A stretch of DNA of 64,000 bases from assembly GCA_029961685.1 (NCBI GenBank), contig JARWKL010000007.1, forward strand, positions 6,592,708 to 6,656,707, in the 5' to 3' direction. This document shows, one piece after another, positions 12,024 to 23,164 of this stretch. The notes under the pieces are model-generated. The model ran no database searches and was not told the origin of the DNA. It saw only the letters and a program-made list of their open reading frames with translations. A program made the position numbers and the translations under genes. This DNA comes from Aristolochia californica (taxonomy: Eukaryota; Streptophyta; Magnoliopsida; Piperales; Aristolochiaceae). Position 1 is the stretch's first letter; each line of letters opens with the position of its first letter.

Positions 12024-12290
12024 TTTGAGACTCCTCTTTTCTCTTCTCGTCTTATCATTCCTCGTCCTTGTTCCCATTCCAGTTCCACCTGTCCACCAAC
12101 AAGCTTTATCAATCACTTTCACTCGACCATGAGACTCCTCTTCTCTTTCTTCTTCCCGCTCGTCTTGTCATTCCTCGTCCTTGTTACCGTTCCAGTTCCA
12201 CCTATCCACCAACAAGCTTTATCAATCAGTTCCTTGTTCCCATTCCAGTTCCAGCTATCCACCAACAAGTTTTATCAATCTCTCTTTGTT
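12021..12290 (+). repeat. Tandem duplication in the LRR-receptor fragment
   Basis: The block gactcctcttttctcttc...cattcctcgtccttgttcccattccagttccacct.tccaccaacaagctttatcaatca occurs at 12028-12115 and again at 12131-12227. A shorter third copy of its second half follows at 12234-12280 (ttgttcccattccagttcc.gctatccaccaacaag). The duplication multiplies the N-terminal signal-like region of the following open frame. Confidence 0.7.
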
Positions 12291-12680
12291 CCTCTCGTCG
12301 ACGCCTGGTTCCGAGCTTCGACACCTCCTCTCAGCCCTATCCCCCCTACTCTCAAGTCATTGTTAGATCTCACCATTCTCAACTTTTTCTCCAAACGTCT
12401 CACTGGCCATATCCTGCCTCAGCTCGCCTATTGCACCTACCTCAACGACATCGACCTCCACAATAATCAACTCCTTGGTCCCATTCCACAGCAAATGGGT
12501 GTGCTCGTCTGCCTATCATCTTTTAATGTTTTCAAGCCTCCGCTGGTAAAAAACAAGGGCTTGTCGGTCATGGCAATCGTGGGGATCGGATTGGGGAGTG
12601 GCCTTACGAGCTTGGTTGTGAGTTTCACAGTGGTCTATATTTGGTTAAGGGTGATGGAGCAAGGGATGGTTTCTTCTTAG
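12129..12680 (+). pseudogene. Truncated LRR receptor-like (BIR1-type) fragment with open frame
   Basis: An uninterrupted frame of 183 residues. It begins with a strongly hydrophobic, signal-like segment ([19 protein letters not shown]). Next come repeated low-identity residues from a local duplication, one recognisable LRR stretch ([19 protein letters not shown] then LGPIPQQMG, residues about 105-135), the juxtamembrane NKGLSV and a transmembrane helix ([18 protein letters not shown], about 147-172). It then stops with no kinase domain. The order LRR, NKGLSV, TM matches inactive LRR receptor kinases of the BIR1 / At5g48380 group, as I recall them. Most LRRs, the N-terminal cap and the kinase are missing. 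Probably a rearranged pseudogene, but a short membrane protein could still be made. Confidence 0.6.
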
Positions 12681-12689
12681 CTAACAGAT

Positions 12690-13440
12690 TTTATTAATGG
12701 ATTTAAATGGAAATACTGATATTATTTTATTAATAAAATACCCTATTTATGTATTTATTATATTCATGATTTTTAATATTATTAAATTACTAATTTAAGA
12801 GTGATAATTAAGACATAAGTAAAGATTTAATCAAATACCTAGAGTAAATTAAAAAATAATTTTATTTTAAATTAATATTATTTTTTGTTATAATTAATTA
12901 AATTAATAATTTTATTTTACTTTGTTGTATTAATTTAGACTAAAATAAAATCTGTCATATTTTATTAATAAAATATCCTATTTAATTATTTATTATATTC
13001 ATAACTTTGAATATTATATTATATTACTAATTTAAGAGTAATAATTTAGATATTATAAAAGTAAGAATTTGATTAAGTATCTAGACATTATTAAAATAAC
13101 CATGTTTGTTTAAGTATATTATTATTTTTATTTAATTAAATTAATATTTACTTTAAATTTTGAAATTATTTACCTTATTTTTGTTAATTAAAAAATTAAA
13201 TAAAAATTATCCCAATAAAATTAAATCTATCATAATATTTTATTAATAAACTCATTCTCCACTTTCCATTGGCACATCAAAACAGTAATTCACTGACCCT
13301 TTTACTTTTACTTTTATTTTTTCGTTTCACTTTCTCTTTAAAAATACACACAAAGTCACAAACCCTCCCAAAAAAATATGATTCGCTTTCACTTTTATTT
13401 TCAATTTCATTGCACTTTCGCTTTCAAGATACACACCGAC
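12690..13440 (+). repeat. AT-rich dispersed repeat, two tandem copies
   Basis: The motif ttattaataaaatacccta, then taatattat.aaattactaatttaagagt, starts one copy at about 12722 and a second at about 12957. The second copy continues through tttgattaagtatctaga and aaattgaaattatttaactta-like sequence to about 13240, then into a CT/TTTC-rich tail with gctttcactt. A third copy is at 47850-48240. It encodes nothing. The family is unknown to me. Confidence 0.65.
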
Positions 13441-13718
13441 TCCCCTTTATTATGTCGTTTGTTCAGAACGATGTCAGGAAATCGAACAAACATGTCCTGT
13501 AATGTTTTCCTCCGCAAGATCATTAATTTATTATGAAACGGAAGAAGAAAAAACAAGAAATCCTCCTTTTCTTGTTCATGTGTCAGGCATAAGTAAATAT
13601 TTTTATCTCGGTAATCAAAGTTCTGGTCAGGAATTGGAATTTTGAAGTAGCTCCTTTTTCCAGTAGTTCTCACCTTCATCTTTGCCCTCCCATCTGAGCA
13701 AACTCTGCAGAGAGGAGC

Positions 13719-16700
13719 ATGGACTCAGAGATGAGAGTCCATCATCATCTACCACTTCTCCTCTTCTGTTTCATGATCTTCTCCTGCTCAGCGTCTTCAA
13801 CATTGCCTCCATTCGCCTGCGATGCTTCTCACCCATTAACCCATTCTTTGGGCTTCTGTGAAACGTCTCTGCCCATCAGTCACAGAGTTGGGGACCTCAT
13901 TTCCCGCCTCACCATAGATGAGAAAATCTCCCAGCTCGTTGTGAAAGCTCCTGCAATTGCACGGCTAGGTATACCGAGTTATAACTGGTGGTCCGAGGCG
14001 CTTCATGGAATCGCTATTATGGAAGGTGGGGTTCAGTTCGTTGGAGATGAGATCGAATATGGGCTCTATGGTGTCCTGTTCAATGGAACTATTCGTTCAG
14101 CGACGAGCTTCCCACAAGTTATTCTCACTGCTGCTTCCTTCAATCCGCTCTTATGGTATCGCATCGGAGAGGTAAGCTGTCTCTGTGAAAGACTGTAGAA
14201 TCGAAACCTTCGTTGTAGAAAGAGCTCGCTCGGTGATAGAACGAGTCTTCTGATAAAGAAGAAATCTTGCACGTTTTGTCGCTCACCCATTTTTACATAC
14301 ATTTAATTTTTTTTCTAATTCATATGCGGAAGAGATTGCGGTCCTAGTGCTGCACTCTGAAGCTTGTTTTCGTTTTAGGAGAACTGTTGTGCGTAGAAGC
14401 AAAAGAAAAACGAAGAAGACAAAGAAATTTTTACGGTGGTTTAGCGTGCCTACGTTCACCGGAGTGACGGCCGGAAAATCACTAATTTTAATTAGGGTTA
14501 CATAATACGTATTTATATTCAACCCTATATTTGTGTAAAAAAAACACAAATACCCCTATACAAAAATTGGTTTACTCTGTTTTTGAATTGCAGGCAATCG
14601 GAACTGAAGCGCGGGGGATTTACAACACTGGACAGAGTACCGGATTAACCTTCTGGGCTCCAAATATCAATATTTTCCGGGATCCCAGATGGGGAAGAGG
14701 ACAGGAGACTCCTGGGGAAGATCCTTTGGTAGCTAGCAAATATGCAGTCTCTTATGTGAGAGGAGTTCAAGGAGATTCGTTCTATGGAGAGAAGTCAACC
14801 GACGGTCCTGACCACCTCAAAGCTTCTGCTTGCTGCAAGCATTTCACTGCTTATGATTTGGATAACTGGAAGAATGTTTCACGTTTTACCTTCGACGCCA
14901 AGGTGAAAATTCTGGGCCTTCTTCTAAGGGATTATTGTTCAATGTTCAATCATGGGTTGTTCTTGTAGTTTCAGAAAGAGAGAAAGAAAAGCTGGATTTT
15001 TCTCGAGGGTCTGGTTTTGATAATGAGCAGCATACAAAGCATCGAAGTTTCATTTATTACCTGATTTCTGGTATTTCTCAGGTATCCTTGCAAGATTTGG
15101 CAGACACATATCAGCCTCCATTCAAAAGCTGTGTGGAAGAAGGCCGAGCCAGTGGAATAATGTGCTCGTACAACAAGGTCAATGGCGTCCCCACTTGTGC
15201 AGATTTTAACTTGCTTTCAAGAACTGCAAGACAAAAATGGCATTTCAATGGGTAAGACTGAAACAGAGAACCGAACTAGGACATTTTGATTCAAATTTTC
15301 AAATTTGGGGTGCCTAGGCATCGTCGATTCGTGTCAATTATTGATTAACCTCATCTTTTTATCTCTCTCTGTCGGACTTGGATGATCAACCAGATATATC
15401 GTCTCTGATTGCGACGCCGTTGCTGTCATGTACAGCCATCATCACTACTCCAAGACCCCAGAAGATGCTGTAGGATCCGCCCTTGGTGCTGGTGAGTCGG
15501 ACCCTCCTGAAGCTCTTCAAACCCAGTTGCCAACTCCCAAATAAATATTTTGTCTGCTCTTTTGTTTTGTCTTTTGATTGGAAGAAAACTGAAATCGTTC
15601 TCAGGCATGGACATTGACTGCGCCACCTTTTTGCTCAAGTATACGAAATCAGCCCTTCAGCGGAAAAAACTTTCGGAGTCTGATATAGACAGAGCTCTCC
15701 GCAACCTCTTCTCTGTCCGAATGAGGCTTGGACTGTTCAATGGCAACAACAAATATCTGCTTTTTGGGAAAATTGGATCAAACCAAGTCTGCTCCAAGAA
15801 GCACCAGGATTTAGCTCTTGAGGCAGCCCGTGACGGAATAGTCCTGTTAAAGAACTCCGCCAAGCTACTTCCTCTGTCACATATCAAAACTGGGTCTCTT
15901 GCGGTAATCGGCCCAAATGCAAAAACGACAGAAACGCTACTAGGTAACTACCAAGGTCCTCCCTGTAAACGGATTTCGATTCTTCAAGCATTGCAGAGTT
16001 ATGTCGAGGACACCCAGTACAGCTCTGGATGTGATGAGGTCGCTTGCAAGTCATTGGATTCAATTGACAAAGCTGTGAAGATTGCTAAAGGTACAGATTA
16101 TGTGGTTCTCATAATGGGATTGGATCAGACAGAAGAAGCAGAAGGCCACGACAGATTGGACTTGATTCTTCCTGGACAGCAGCAAACTTTGATCACCCGT
16201 GTTGCCAAAGCTGCAAAGAAGCCTGTAATTTTGGTACTGCTAAGTGGTGGTCCTCTAGACATTTCTTTCGCAAAACGTGATTCGAATATCGGGAGCATCT
16301 TGTGGGCTGGTTATCCCGGCGAATCTGGTGGTCTTGCAATCGCTGATGTTATCTTCGGCCGCCACAATCCAGGTGAATTCTCTGCTTCATGCTTGCACTA
16401 AACTATCTGAGGAAAAACTAGCTATCATCTGAAAATTACTCTCGTTAATATGCAGGGGGGAGATTGCCCGTCACTTGGTATCCCCAGAAGTATACAAGAA
16501 TTCCCATGACTGATATGAGGATGAGGTCAGACCCAGCATCCGACTACCCTGGACGCACTTACAGATTCTATCATGGACAAACAGTCTTCAAGTTCGGTTA
16601 TGGTTTGAGCTATTCTGCCTACTCGTATGAGTTCACCTCTGTTGCTCAAAACAGTCTCTTCTTGAACCGATCAGACATCATTAAAGCAAGCAAACATTCG

Positions 16701-17048
16701 AATCCAAGCTCGGCCCTTTACCGAACTGAAGTGATGGGAGTCGAGTTCTGTGAAAGCCTTAAATTCTCGGCTGTTGTCGCAGTTCAAAATCATGGAGAGA
16801 TGGCTGGTAGACATCCTGTACTGCTTTTTGTTCGTGCATCAGATGCCAAACCCGGGGCAGCTTCCAAGCAGTTGGTTGGATTTGAGAGCGTGCATTTGAA
16901 TGTTGGAGAAAGAGCCAAAATCGAGTTTGCTGTGAAGCCATGTGACCACCTTAGCAGAACTGATGAAAGTGGATCCAAGGTGATAGAAAGCGGCTCGCAT
17001 TTCCTTCTTGCGGGTGATGCTGAGTATAAAGTCAATGTAATTGGATGA
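13719..17048 (+). CDS. BXL7-like: Beta-D-xylosidase (GH3), BXL7-like, copy 2
   Basis: A secreted GH3 beta-xylosidase/arabinosidase of cell-wall hemicellulose, paralogous to the gene at 707. Six exons at the same phases: 13719-14171, 14594-14902, 15082-15251, 15394-15491, 15605-16372 and 16456-17048. They give 796 residues. A second in-frame Met lies four codons in (MRVHHH) and could be the real start. A signal peptide covers roughly residues 1-28. Exon 1 is longer than in copy 1 because of an extra segment after ALHGIA ([19 protein letters not shown]), which is also present in the relic at 22676. Landmarks: [43 protein letters not shown] (nucleophile Asp about D316), [15 protein letters not shown] and [11 protein letters not shown]. 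No damage is seen. Its intron 1 is the source-like sequence for the relic at 11430. Expression cannot be judged. Confidence 0.93.
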
Positions 17049-17254
17049 AATAAAAGGAACATGAACTCAATTAGAAATCCTCTTTGGGTTATTGAATAAG
17101 CAAATCTAATCTTTCGAAGATCATGTTCTGGTCTTAAGATGAATAAAACCAGTTTTCCCGGTACAGAATCAGTTCAGAACAAAATGAAAATGAGAATCTA
17201 AAGTAATTAGTAAAACTGTCTCATTCTCGCTCCCAAAGAATCTGCATTTGTTAA

Positions 17255-17569
17255 TGTAAAACTTAACTAGATGAGAGAATTGATGGGTTCAAGAAATTCA
17301 GTTTCAGATATTTACACTGTATACAGTGTATGGTATTTATACACAAACTCTCCATAACTTCCTCCTATACATAAGCTATTCAAAAATCAAAAACACTATC
17401 ACAACGTATCAAAGTTGTTGGCTCAAAATATCAATTGCAATACCCTCTATTTTGACTGGGCATTTTTGTTCCGAAATATCAGTTGCAATCTTCTCTGTTT
17501 TGACGGGGCACGGTTGTTCCCTTGGCTGCCGATGTGTCGTTAGAAGCAGGTTCAGTTTTATCTCCAATA
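17255..17569 (-). repeat. Copia element, 3' LTR (left copy on + strand)
   Basis: A 315-base terminal repeat, tgtaaaac ... tctccaata as written, i.e. TATTGGAGATAAAAC ... GTTTTACA in element direction. It is flanked on the outside by gttaa (17250-17254). It is preceded in element direction by a polypurine tract, TTGAGGGGGCG (complement of 17570-17580). It is 50 bases longer than its partner because of an internal duplication (17421-17469 and 17470-17518). Confidence 0.88.
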
Positions 17570-17599
17570 CGCCCCCTCAACCGAATGGGCAGATCTTTA

Positions 17600-20500
17600 A
17601 CATGAAGGTTGGTTTGCAGGAGATGAAAACGAATGGATGACAGTGGTTTAGTTAATAAATTCGTAAGCTGGTGTTTAGTGGATAAGACCAGAAGTTTTTT
17701 AGCTAAGACTTGATCCCGAACATAATGAAAATCTATTTCAATATGTTTGGTTTTGGCATGGAAGACTGGATTAGAGGACAAATAAGTAGCTCCAAAATTA
17801 TCACACCATAATATTGGATTGGTCACTAAGGGAAACCGCAGATCATGAAGTATGGATTGAAGCCAATGTAACTCTGCTGCTGCTTTGGAGAGGGATTTAT
17901 ATTCTGATTCAGTGCTACTTCGGGCAACAGTTTGTTATTGTTTACAACTCCAACTGATAAGATTGGATCCATGAAAAATGCAGTATGCCCCAATACTACG
18001 TCGGTCATCTTTGTCGCCAGCCCAATCTGCATCACTATACTCTTGTAGAGAATGATCTGAAGTACTTTGTAAACGAAGTCCATAGCTCACCGTAGATTTG
18101 AGATACCGAAGAATTCTCTTGACAACTTGCCAATGAGTGTCTTCAGGTTGATGCATGAATTTGTTAACACGGTGGACCACAAAAGCAATATCCAGACAAG
18201 TGAAACCAAGTAATGTAATGTCCCAACTGTGCTTCGATAAAGTTGAGGGTCAGAAAAATCATGACCTTAAAACTTAGATGAACTACAAGTGGTACTCATA
18301 GGAGTTGAGCATGGCTTTACTTCATGCATGTGAACCCGTTGTAGCAGGTCGGCCACATATTTTCTTTGGGTTAAAAAAAGATCATGACCAAGGTACAAAG
18401 CCTCTACACCGAGAAAATAAGATAGAGTGCCTAAATTTTTGACAGGAAACATACCTCCAAATTGTTGAATAAATTTGTCAATCGCATTTGAAGAGGGCCT
18501 GGTGATGATGATATCATCAACGTATATAAGAATGAAAATAGAGAAGTCGTCGTGATGAAGTGTGAATAAAAAGGTATTTTCCTTTGAACCAACAAATCCC
18601 ATTTGCTGCAGTGTTTCGGTCAGTCTAGAAAACCAAGCTCGAGGAGCTTGTTTAAGACCGTATAAGCTCTTCTTTAAGTGACACACATGAGTAGGAAAAT
18701 CAGTGTGAACATACCCTTGAGGTTGTCGCATATAAACTTCTTCCTGCAGCTGGCCATGTAGAAATACATTATGGATATCAATCTATCAAATGCTCCAGTG
18801 TCGTGTAATAGGTAAAGATAATAACAACCGTATAGTCCCTGGATTAACCACAAGGCTAAAGGTTTCTGTGAAGTCAACACCGGGTTGCTGATGATAACCT
18901 TTCGCCACTAGTCGCGCTTTAAAACGCTCAACACTACCATTGGCATGTCGTTTAATTTGGAACACCCACTTATTTCCAACAAGGTTGTGACTTTGCTTAG
19001 ATGGGACAAGATCCCAAGTGCCATTTTTGACAAGAGCATTAAACTTAGTGTCCATGGCTTCACGCCAGTAGTGATGTTTTGAGGCCTCAAAAAAACAAGT
19101 AAGTTCTGCTAGAGATGAGATATGATTAGTAAGTAAACATTGAGGGAGTGGGTATCGGGCTATACCAACATAGGGAGCTTTTGGCTTGAGTGAGTTTGTT
19201 TGTGATCGGGTAAGCATGCGGCGTGGCATTTGAATATCACGTGAATGATGAGGATTTGGTGGCTGAGATGGTCCAACAACATCTTCTGAAGTGCGAGTGA
19301 GATCCCTTGCTAGTACATGAGCAACATCTGAGAAGAACATAGTAGACTGAATATCCAAAGGCACTTGATTTTGTTGATTGGCGTGGTCAAAGTGCAGCTA
19401 GTTATTGGGACATATGTGTGGACCTGCATGGTTAAGTGGATTATGCGGTTGACATATGGAGGATGGTAAGGAAAAAAATTCTGGTGCGGGTGGAGTAGAT
19501 GTCGAGGATTCTTTTTGGTATGGAAATAAGGAGTCATAAAAAATGACATGGCGGGAGACATAATTTTCCAGTGGCGAAATTAAGACATTTGTAACCCTGG
19601 TGTGATAGACTATAACTAAGAAAAATACAAGTTTTAGATCGAAAATCAATTTTATGTTTGTTATAAGCACGTAAGTTAGGCCAACAAGCATATCCAAAAA
19701 CACGCATAAACAAATAGTTGGGTTTTTTGTTATAAGCCATTTCAAAAAGTGATTTGTTGTCTAGTGTTTTGGAAGGAAGACGATTAATAATATAAGTGGC
19801 AGTTTAAAAAGCGTCTTCCCAATAAGGTTTGGGAAAATTTGAGTGAGCAAGCAAAGCTAAGCCCATTTCAACAATTTGACGATGTCGACGTTCAACTAAA
19901 CCCATTTGTTCATGCTTGTAAGGATAAGCTAACGATGTTGAACTCCACAGGTTTTGAAATAAGTATTTAAACATCGATATTCACCTCCCCAATCTGTTTG
20001 AATGACCTTAATTTGTAGATCAAAATGCCTTTCAACATATTTTTGAAATTGAATGAAAATATTTTCAACATCAGATTTCAGTTTCAAAGGAAATATCCAA
20101 TGAAATTTAGTAAAGGCATCCAAAAAATAAACATAATAACGAGATCCTTAACTAGAAACAACAGAGCTAGGCCCCCAAACATCGAAATAAATTAGTTCAA
20201 GAGGTCGTAAAACAAAATGAATTAAAATAGAAAAAGGTAAATTATGGCTTTTAACCATTGCACACTCAGGACAAATATTATGTTTCTTATTGGAACCAAC
20301 TGGTAAATTATTATTGCCAAGCACATGTCGAACAATACCATAAGAGGTATGACCAAGACGACGATGCCAGTTTGTAACCGAGATCTGAGCACCAACAAAG
20401 GCAGAGGGAAAAACGTGTTGAAGAGATGGAGAGAAGCAATAAAGGCCATTAGAATAGATCCTTTATGTAGGACGTTCCCTGAGTAATCCTTAAACAGAAA

Positions 20501-21758
20501 AAAAGAACTGTGAAACTCAAAATAAACATTATTATCCTGAGCAAACTTTTGAACAGATAGAAGATTTTTGGTAATTTGGGGGACGACAAGAATTTTATCA
20601 AGAATAAAAGACGAAGAGGAGTTAGATAAAGAGCCAGAGCCAATATGAGTTATTTTCAAACTTGTACCATCACCAATGTGAATTTGATCAGTGCCAAAAA
20701 AATCATCACTTTGGATATTCAGATTAATCATGTTGTTGGTCAGATGATGCGTCACACCAGTGTCGGGATGCCACTCTGGTTCAGTCGATAGTTGTTGAGA
20801 TTGGTTGGAGGTGAGGTGAGCTTAAGGAGTTGGGCGAGGCGGTGGGGTTTGGGAATTTGGATCAAAACGCTTCCAACAGCGGGAAGCCGTGTGGTCAGGT
20901 TTTTCACATAGTTGACACCACATATTGGAGTTGTTGCGGCCACCTCCATGGTTGCCAGTGAATGGAGTACGCCTCCTGCATCAAGGAGTTTGGAAGGTGA
21001 CGAGCCCGTCTTCCTGAAAGTGTTGTTGGTGGGTGGCCAACATGGGCCGAATCCATGGGCAAGGAGAGAAGTTGGTTATTATGCTCGATGCGAGCTTCAC
21101 ACGTCTAAAACATTGAATAAAATTCTTCCAAGGTGAGAGAATTATCTCGATGAGAAACCATGGAAACAAGAGAGTCATATTCGAGACCGAGCCCAGGAAG
21201 CAAATATGGGATAATTTCGTCACACTTTAGAGCCTGACCAACAATGGCCAAGTCGTCCGTAAGACGTTTGATTGTCATGAAGTAATCAGTTGCAGATTGA
21301 TTACATTTCCTGAGGGTAGAGAGTTGAGAGCGAACATGCACCGCTTTAGCTTGGGACTGGGATGCAGACGTAGAGCTTAGAGTCATCCAAACTTCAGCGG
21401 AGGAGCTGTAGTGAGCAACTTGGACAAGTACTTCATCAGAAAGAGAAGAATTGATGCAAATAAGAATAAGGTTATCCTGGGTTTTCCAAATACCGTATGA
21501 GGAGTTGGGGATTATAGAGCCATCAGCAGCAGTGATGGTTTTTTCAGGTTGCCGAATGGTGCCATTGATGTGTCCGTAGACTTTCTGGCCTTTGAGATAG
21601 GGTAACATGGTGGCTTTCCACGTTGGGTAATTAAGACGTGTGAGTTTGGTGAGGTTGATGGAGGAAGAGGGGTTGAAAGTGGGAAGGTTGGTGGCGGCAA
21701 TATTTGAAGTGGAGGAATTTGGGGAGGCAGACATCTTGGAGAGGATCGGTTTAGACAT
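17600..21758 (-). pseudogene. Copia gag-pol polyprotein (broken)
   Basis: From 21758 downwards: gag with a UBN2-like domain (LNYPTWKATMLPYLKGQ, 21105-21758), a CCHC knuckle of pattern C-x2-C-x4-H-x4-C near 20890-20935, a protease DTG at about 20755, and an integrase with the PECAMVKSHNLPF-type zinc region near 20270 and a core around 19929-20123. Reverse transcriptase follows, with the YVDDI catalytic motif near 18520, and then RNase H (DADWAGDKDDRRS near 18030, ending LLTKPL near 17650). At least five frame breaks separate these segments, for example after the gag block at 21105 and inside the integrase near 19930, so no polyprotein is made. The gag style suggests the Ale/Retrofit lineage, an uncertain placement. 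Confidence 0.85.
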
Positions 21759-21782
21759 GAGTCGTAACGGCAGTTGATACCA

Positions 21783-21910
21783 TGTAAATTGGGTCCAAGG
21801 CCCATCCCAAAATGATTAGCCACTTAGGAAACCTTTTCTGTTAACTAATAAACTCAAGATATTTGATCTCACTAATCCATTTTGGACTATTCTTTAACAC
21901 TCCCCCTCAC
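21783..21910 (-). repeat. Second LTR-like cassette inside the Copia leader
   Basis: In element direction: a polypurine tract GTGAGGGGGAG (complement of 21900-21910), then TGTTAAAGAATAGTCC ... CCCAATTTACA (117 bases, 21783-21899), then TGGTATCAACTGCC, a second primer-site-like sequence. A TG...CA segment with a PPT on one side and a PBS on the other is the layout of a very short LTR. It is unlike the outer LTR of this element. Confidence 0.6.
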
Positions 21911-22007
21911 GTGTAGGCACGTGGATAATTTGGGTGGAGGCCCTCACATGTAGGTACGTGGATAATTTGGGTGGAATGCCCACATACGAGTACTTGCTCT
22001 GATACCA

Positions 22008-22272
22008 TGTAAAACTTAACTAGATGAGAGAATTGATGGGTTTAAGAAATTCAATTTCGGATATTTACAGTGTATACAACGTATAGTATTTATACACAAA
22101 CTCTCCATAACTTTCTCTTATACATAAGCTATTCAAAAATCAAAAACACTATCATAACGTAACAAAGTTGTTGGCCCGAAATATCAGTTGCAATATCCTC
22201 TAGTTTGAGTGGGTACTCTTCTTCTCTTGGCTGCCGCTATGTCGTTAAGCAGGTTCAGTTTTATCTCCAATA
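22008..22272 (-). repeat. Copia element, 5' LTR (right copy on + strand)
   Basis: A 265-base partner of 17255-17569 with the same ends (tgtaaaac ... ctccaata). It differs by scattered substitutions and lacks the 50-base duplication of the left copy. The primer-binding site adjoins it at 21996-22007 and the target repeat gttaa at 22273-22277. Confidence 0.88.
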
Positions 22273-22277
22273 GTTAA

Positions 22278-22675
22278 CCATCAATGGTTTGTTGTCTCAA
22301 TTGGGTATTCCCATTCGCACCAGACGGAACGGAAAGATAAAACTGTTTTTTAACCACGTCGCTGCTGTATACACTCATACGACGGAAGTCTCATTCAAAT
22401 AATCAAAATGATTAGAAGAAGCACAAAACCAAAGAAAATTCGGGTAATGATCCAAAACGTGTTGTTGCCAATAAGGCCAGGACAAGAAATCCGAAAATTG
22501 ATAGTTCACGTGCTATCTCGCCAACTCTACCTGTAAGTATCCTCAATCCTCCCCGTCGATGGCTTCCATCTCTCTTCTCTTTTATGGTTGAACCAGAACT
22601 GAAGAGACGAGGTTCAACCAACATCATCTTCTTCTGTTACTTCTCCACTGTGTGGTCTTCTTCGACTCTGCTCGG
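22278..22675. other. Intergenic DNA before the third beta-xylosidase relic
   Basis: About 400 bases between the Copia target site and the relic. The last 60 bases before 22676 may be scrambled upstream sequence of the relic (cttctgttacttctccactgtgtgg, ttcgactctgctcggggc), because a signal-peptide exon would be expected there. No clear gene is seen. Confidence 0.4.
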
Positions 22676-23164
22676 GGCTTACCGTAGATGAGAAAATCTC
22701 TCAGCTCGTGGCTAAAACCGCCTCTATTCCTCGATTAGGTATCCCGGCGTCCAACTGGTGGTCCGAGTCGCTTCACGGCGTTGCATGGAGGGAAAGGAAA
22801 CGTGGGATTCAATTTCCTGGAGCTGAAATCCAGTATTGCGTATACGCTATCCAATTCCTCAATGGGTCAATTCATACTGCAACGAGCTTCCGACAAATTA
22901 TCCTCACTGCTTCTTCCTTCAATCCGCGTCTGAGGTATCGAATCGAAGAGGCAAGCTGCTTTTGATCATAACGAGTTCTAGCTAGTAAGTTATTCCAGCA
23001 TTTTAAGTTGCTGAGAACTAAACGCCGGCAATCGGAACTGAAGATGGGGCTAATTACAACAGTGGGCAAGCACTGAACTCACATTCTGGGCTCCTAATAT
23101 CAGCATTTTCTGAGACTCCAGATGGGGAAGATCCCTTGGTGGCCAGCAGATACGCACTGTCTGA
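22676..23164 (+). pseudogene. Beta-xylosidase relic (exon 1 and part of exon 2)
   Basis: The exon-1 part, 22679-22951, is readable as [20 protein letters not shown], then WWSESLHGVAW, ATSFRQIILTASSFNPRLRY and RIEE. The 5' splice site has changed from GT to GC (gaggcaagc at 22949). Intron 1 has shrunk to about 75 bases. The exon-2 part (23030-23164) matches AIGTEARG...FWAPNI but carries frame breaks and has lost the GRGQETP segment. Nothing of exons 3-6 follows. The N-terminal signal exon is missing. It is closest to the copy at 13719 because it shares the extra IQFPGAEIQYCVYA-type segment. Confidence 0.88.

Larger units (their letters stand above)
17255..22272 (-). mobile_element. Ty1/Copia LTR retrotransposon (degenerate)
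   Basis: A 5.0-kb element bounded by LTRs (17255-17569 and 22008-22272) and a 5-bp target duplication, gttaa (17250-17254 and 22273-22277). The primer site TGGTATCAGAGC (complement of 21996-22007) follows the 5' LTR, matching the initiator-tRNA-Met type of Copia. On the minus strand the order is gag, zinc knuckle, protease, integrase, reverse transcriptase, RNase H, the Copia order. Many stops and frameshifts break gag-pol. The leader also contains a second LTR/primer-site cassette. It inserted just upstream of the third beta-xylosidase relic. Confidence 0.9.

Noticed and set aside
12068..12466. 132-codon frame in another reading frame of the LRR fragment
   Set aside because: It is a product of the tandem duplication; the LRR and membrane helix are read in the 12129 frame.
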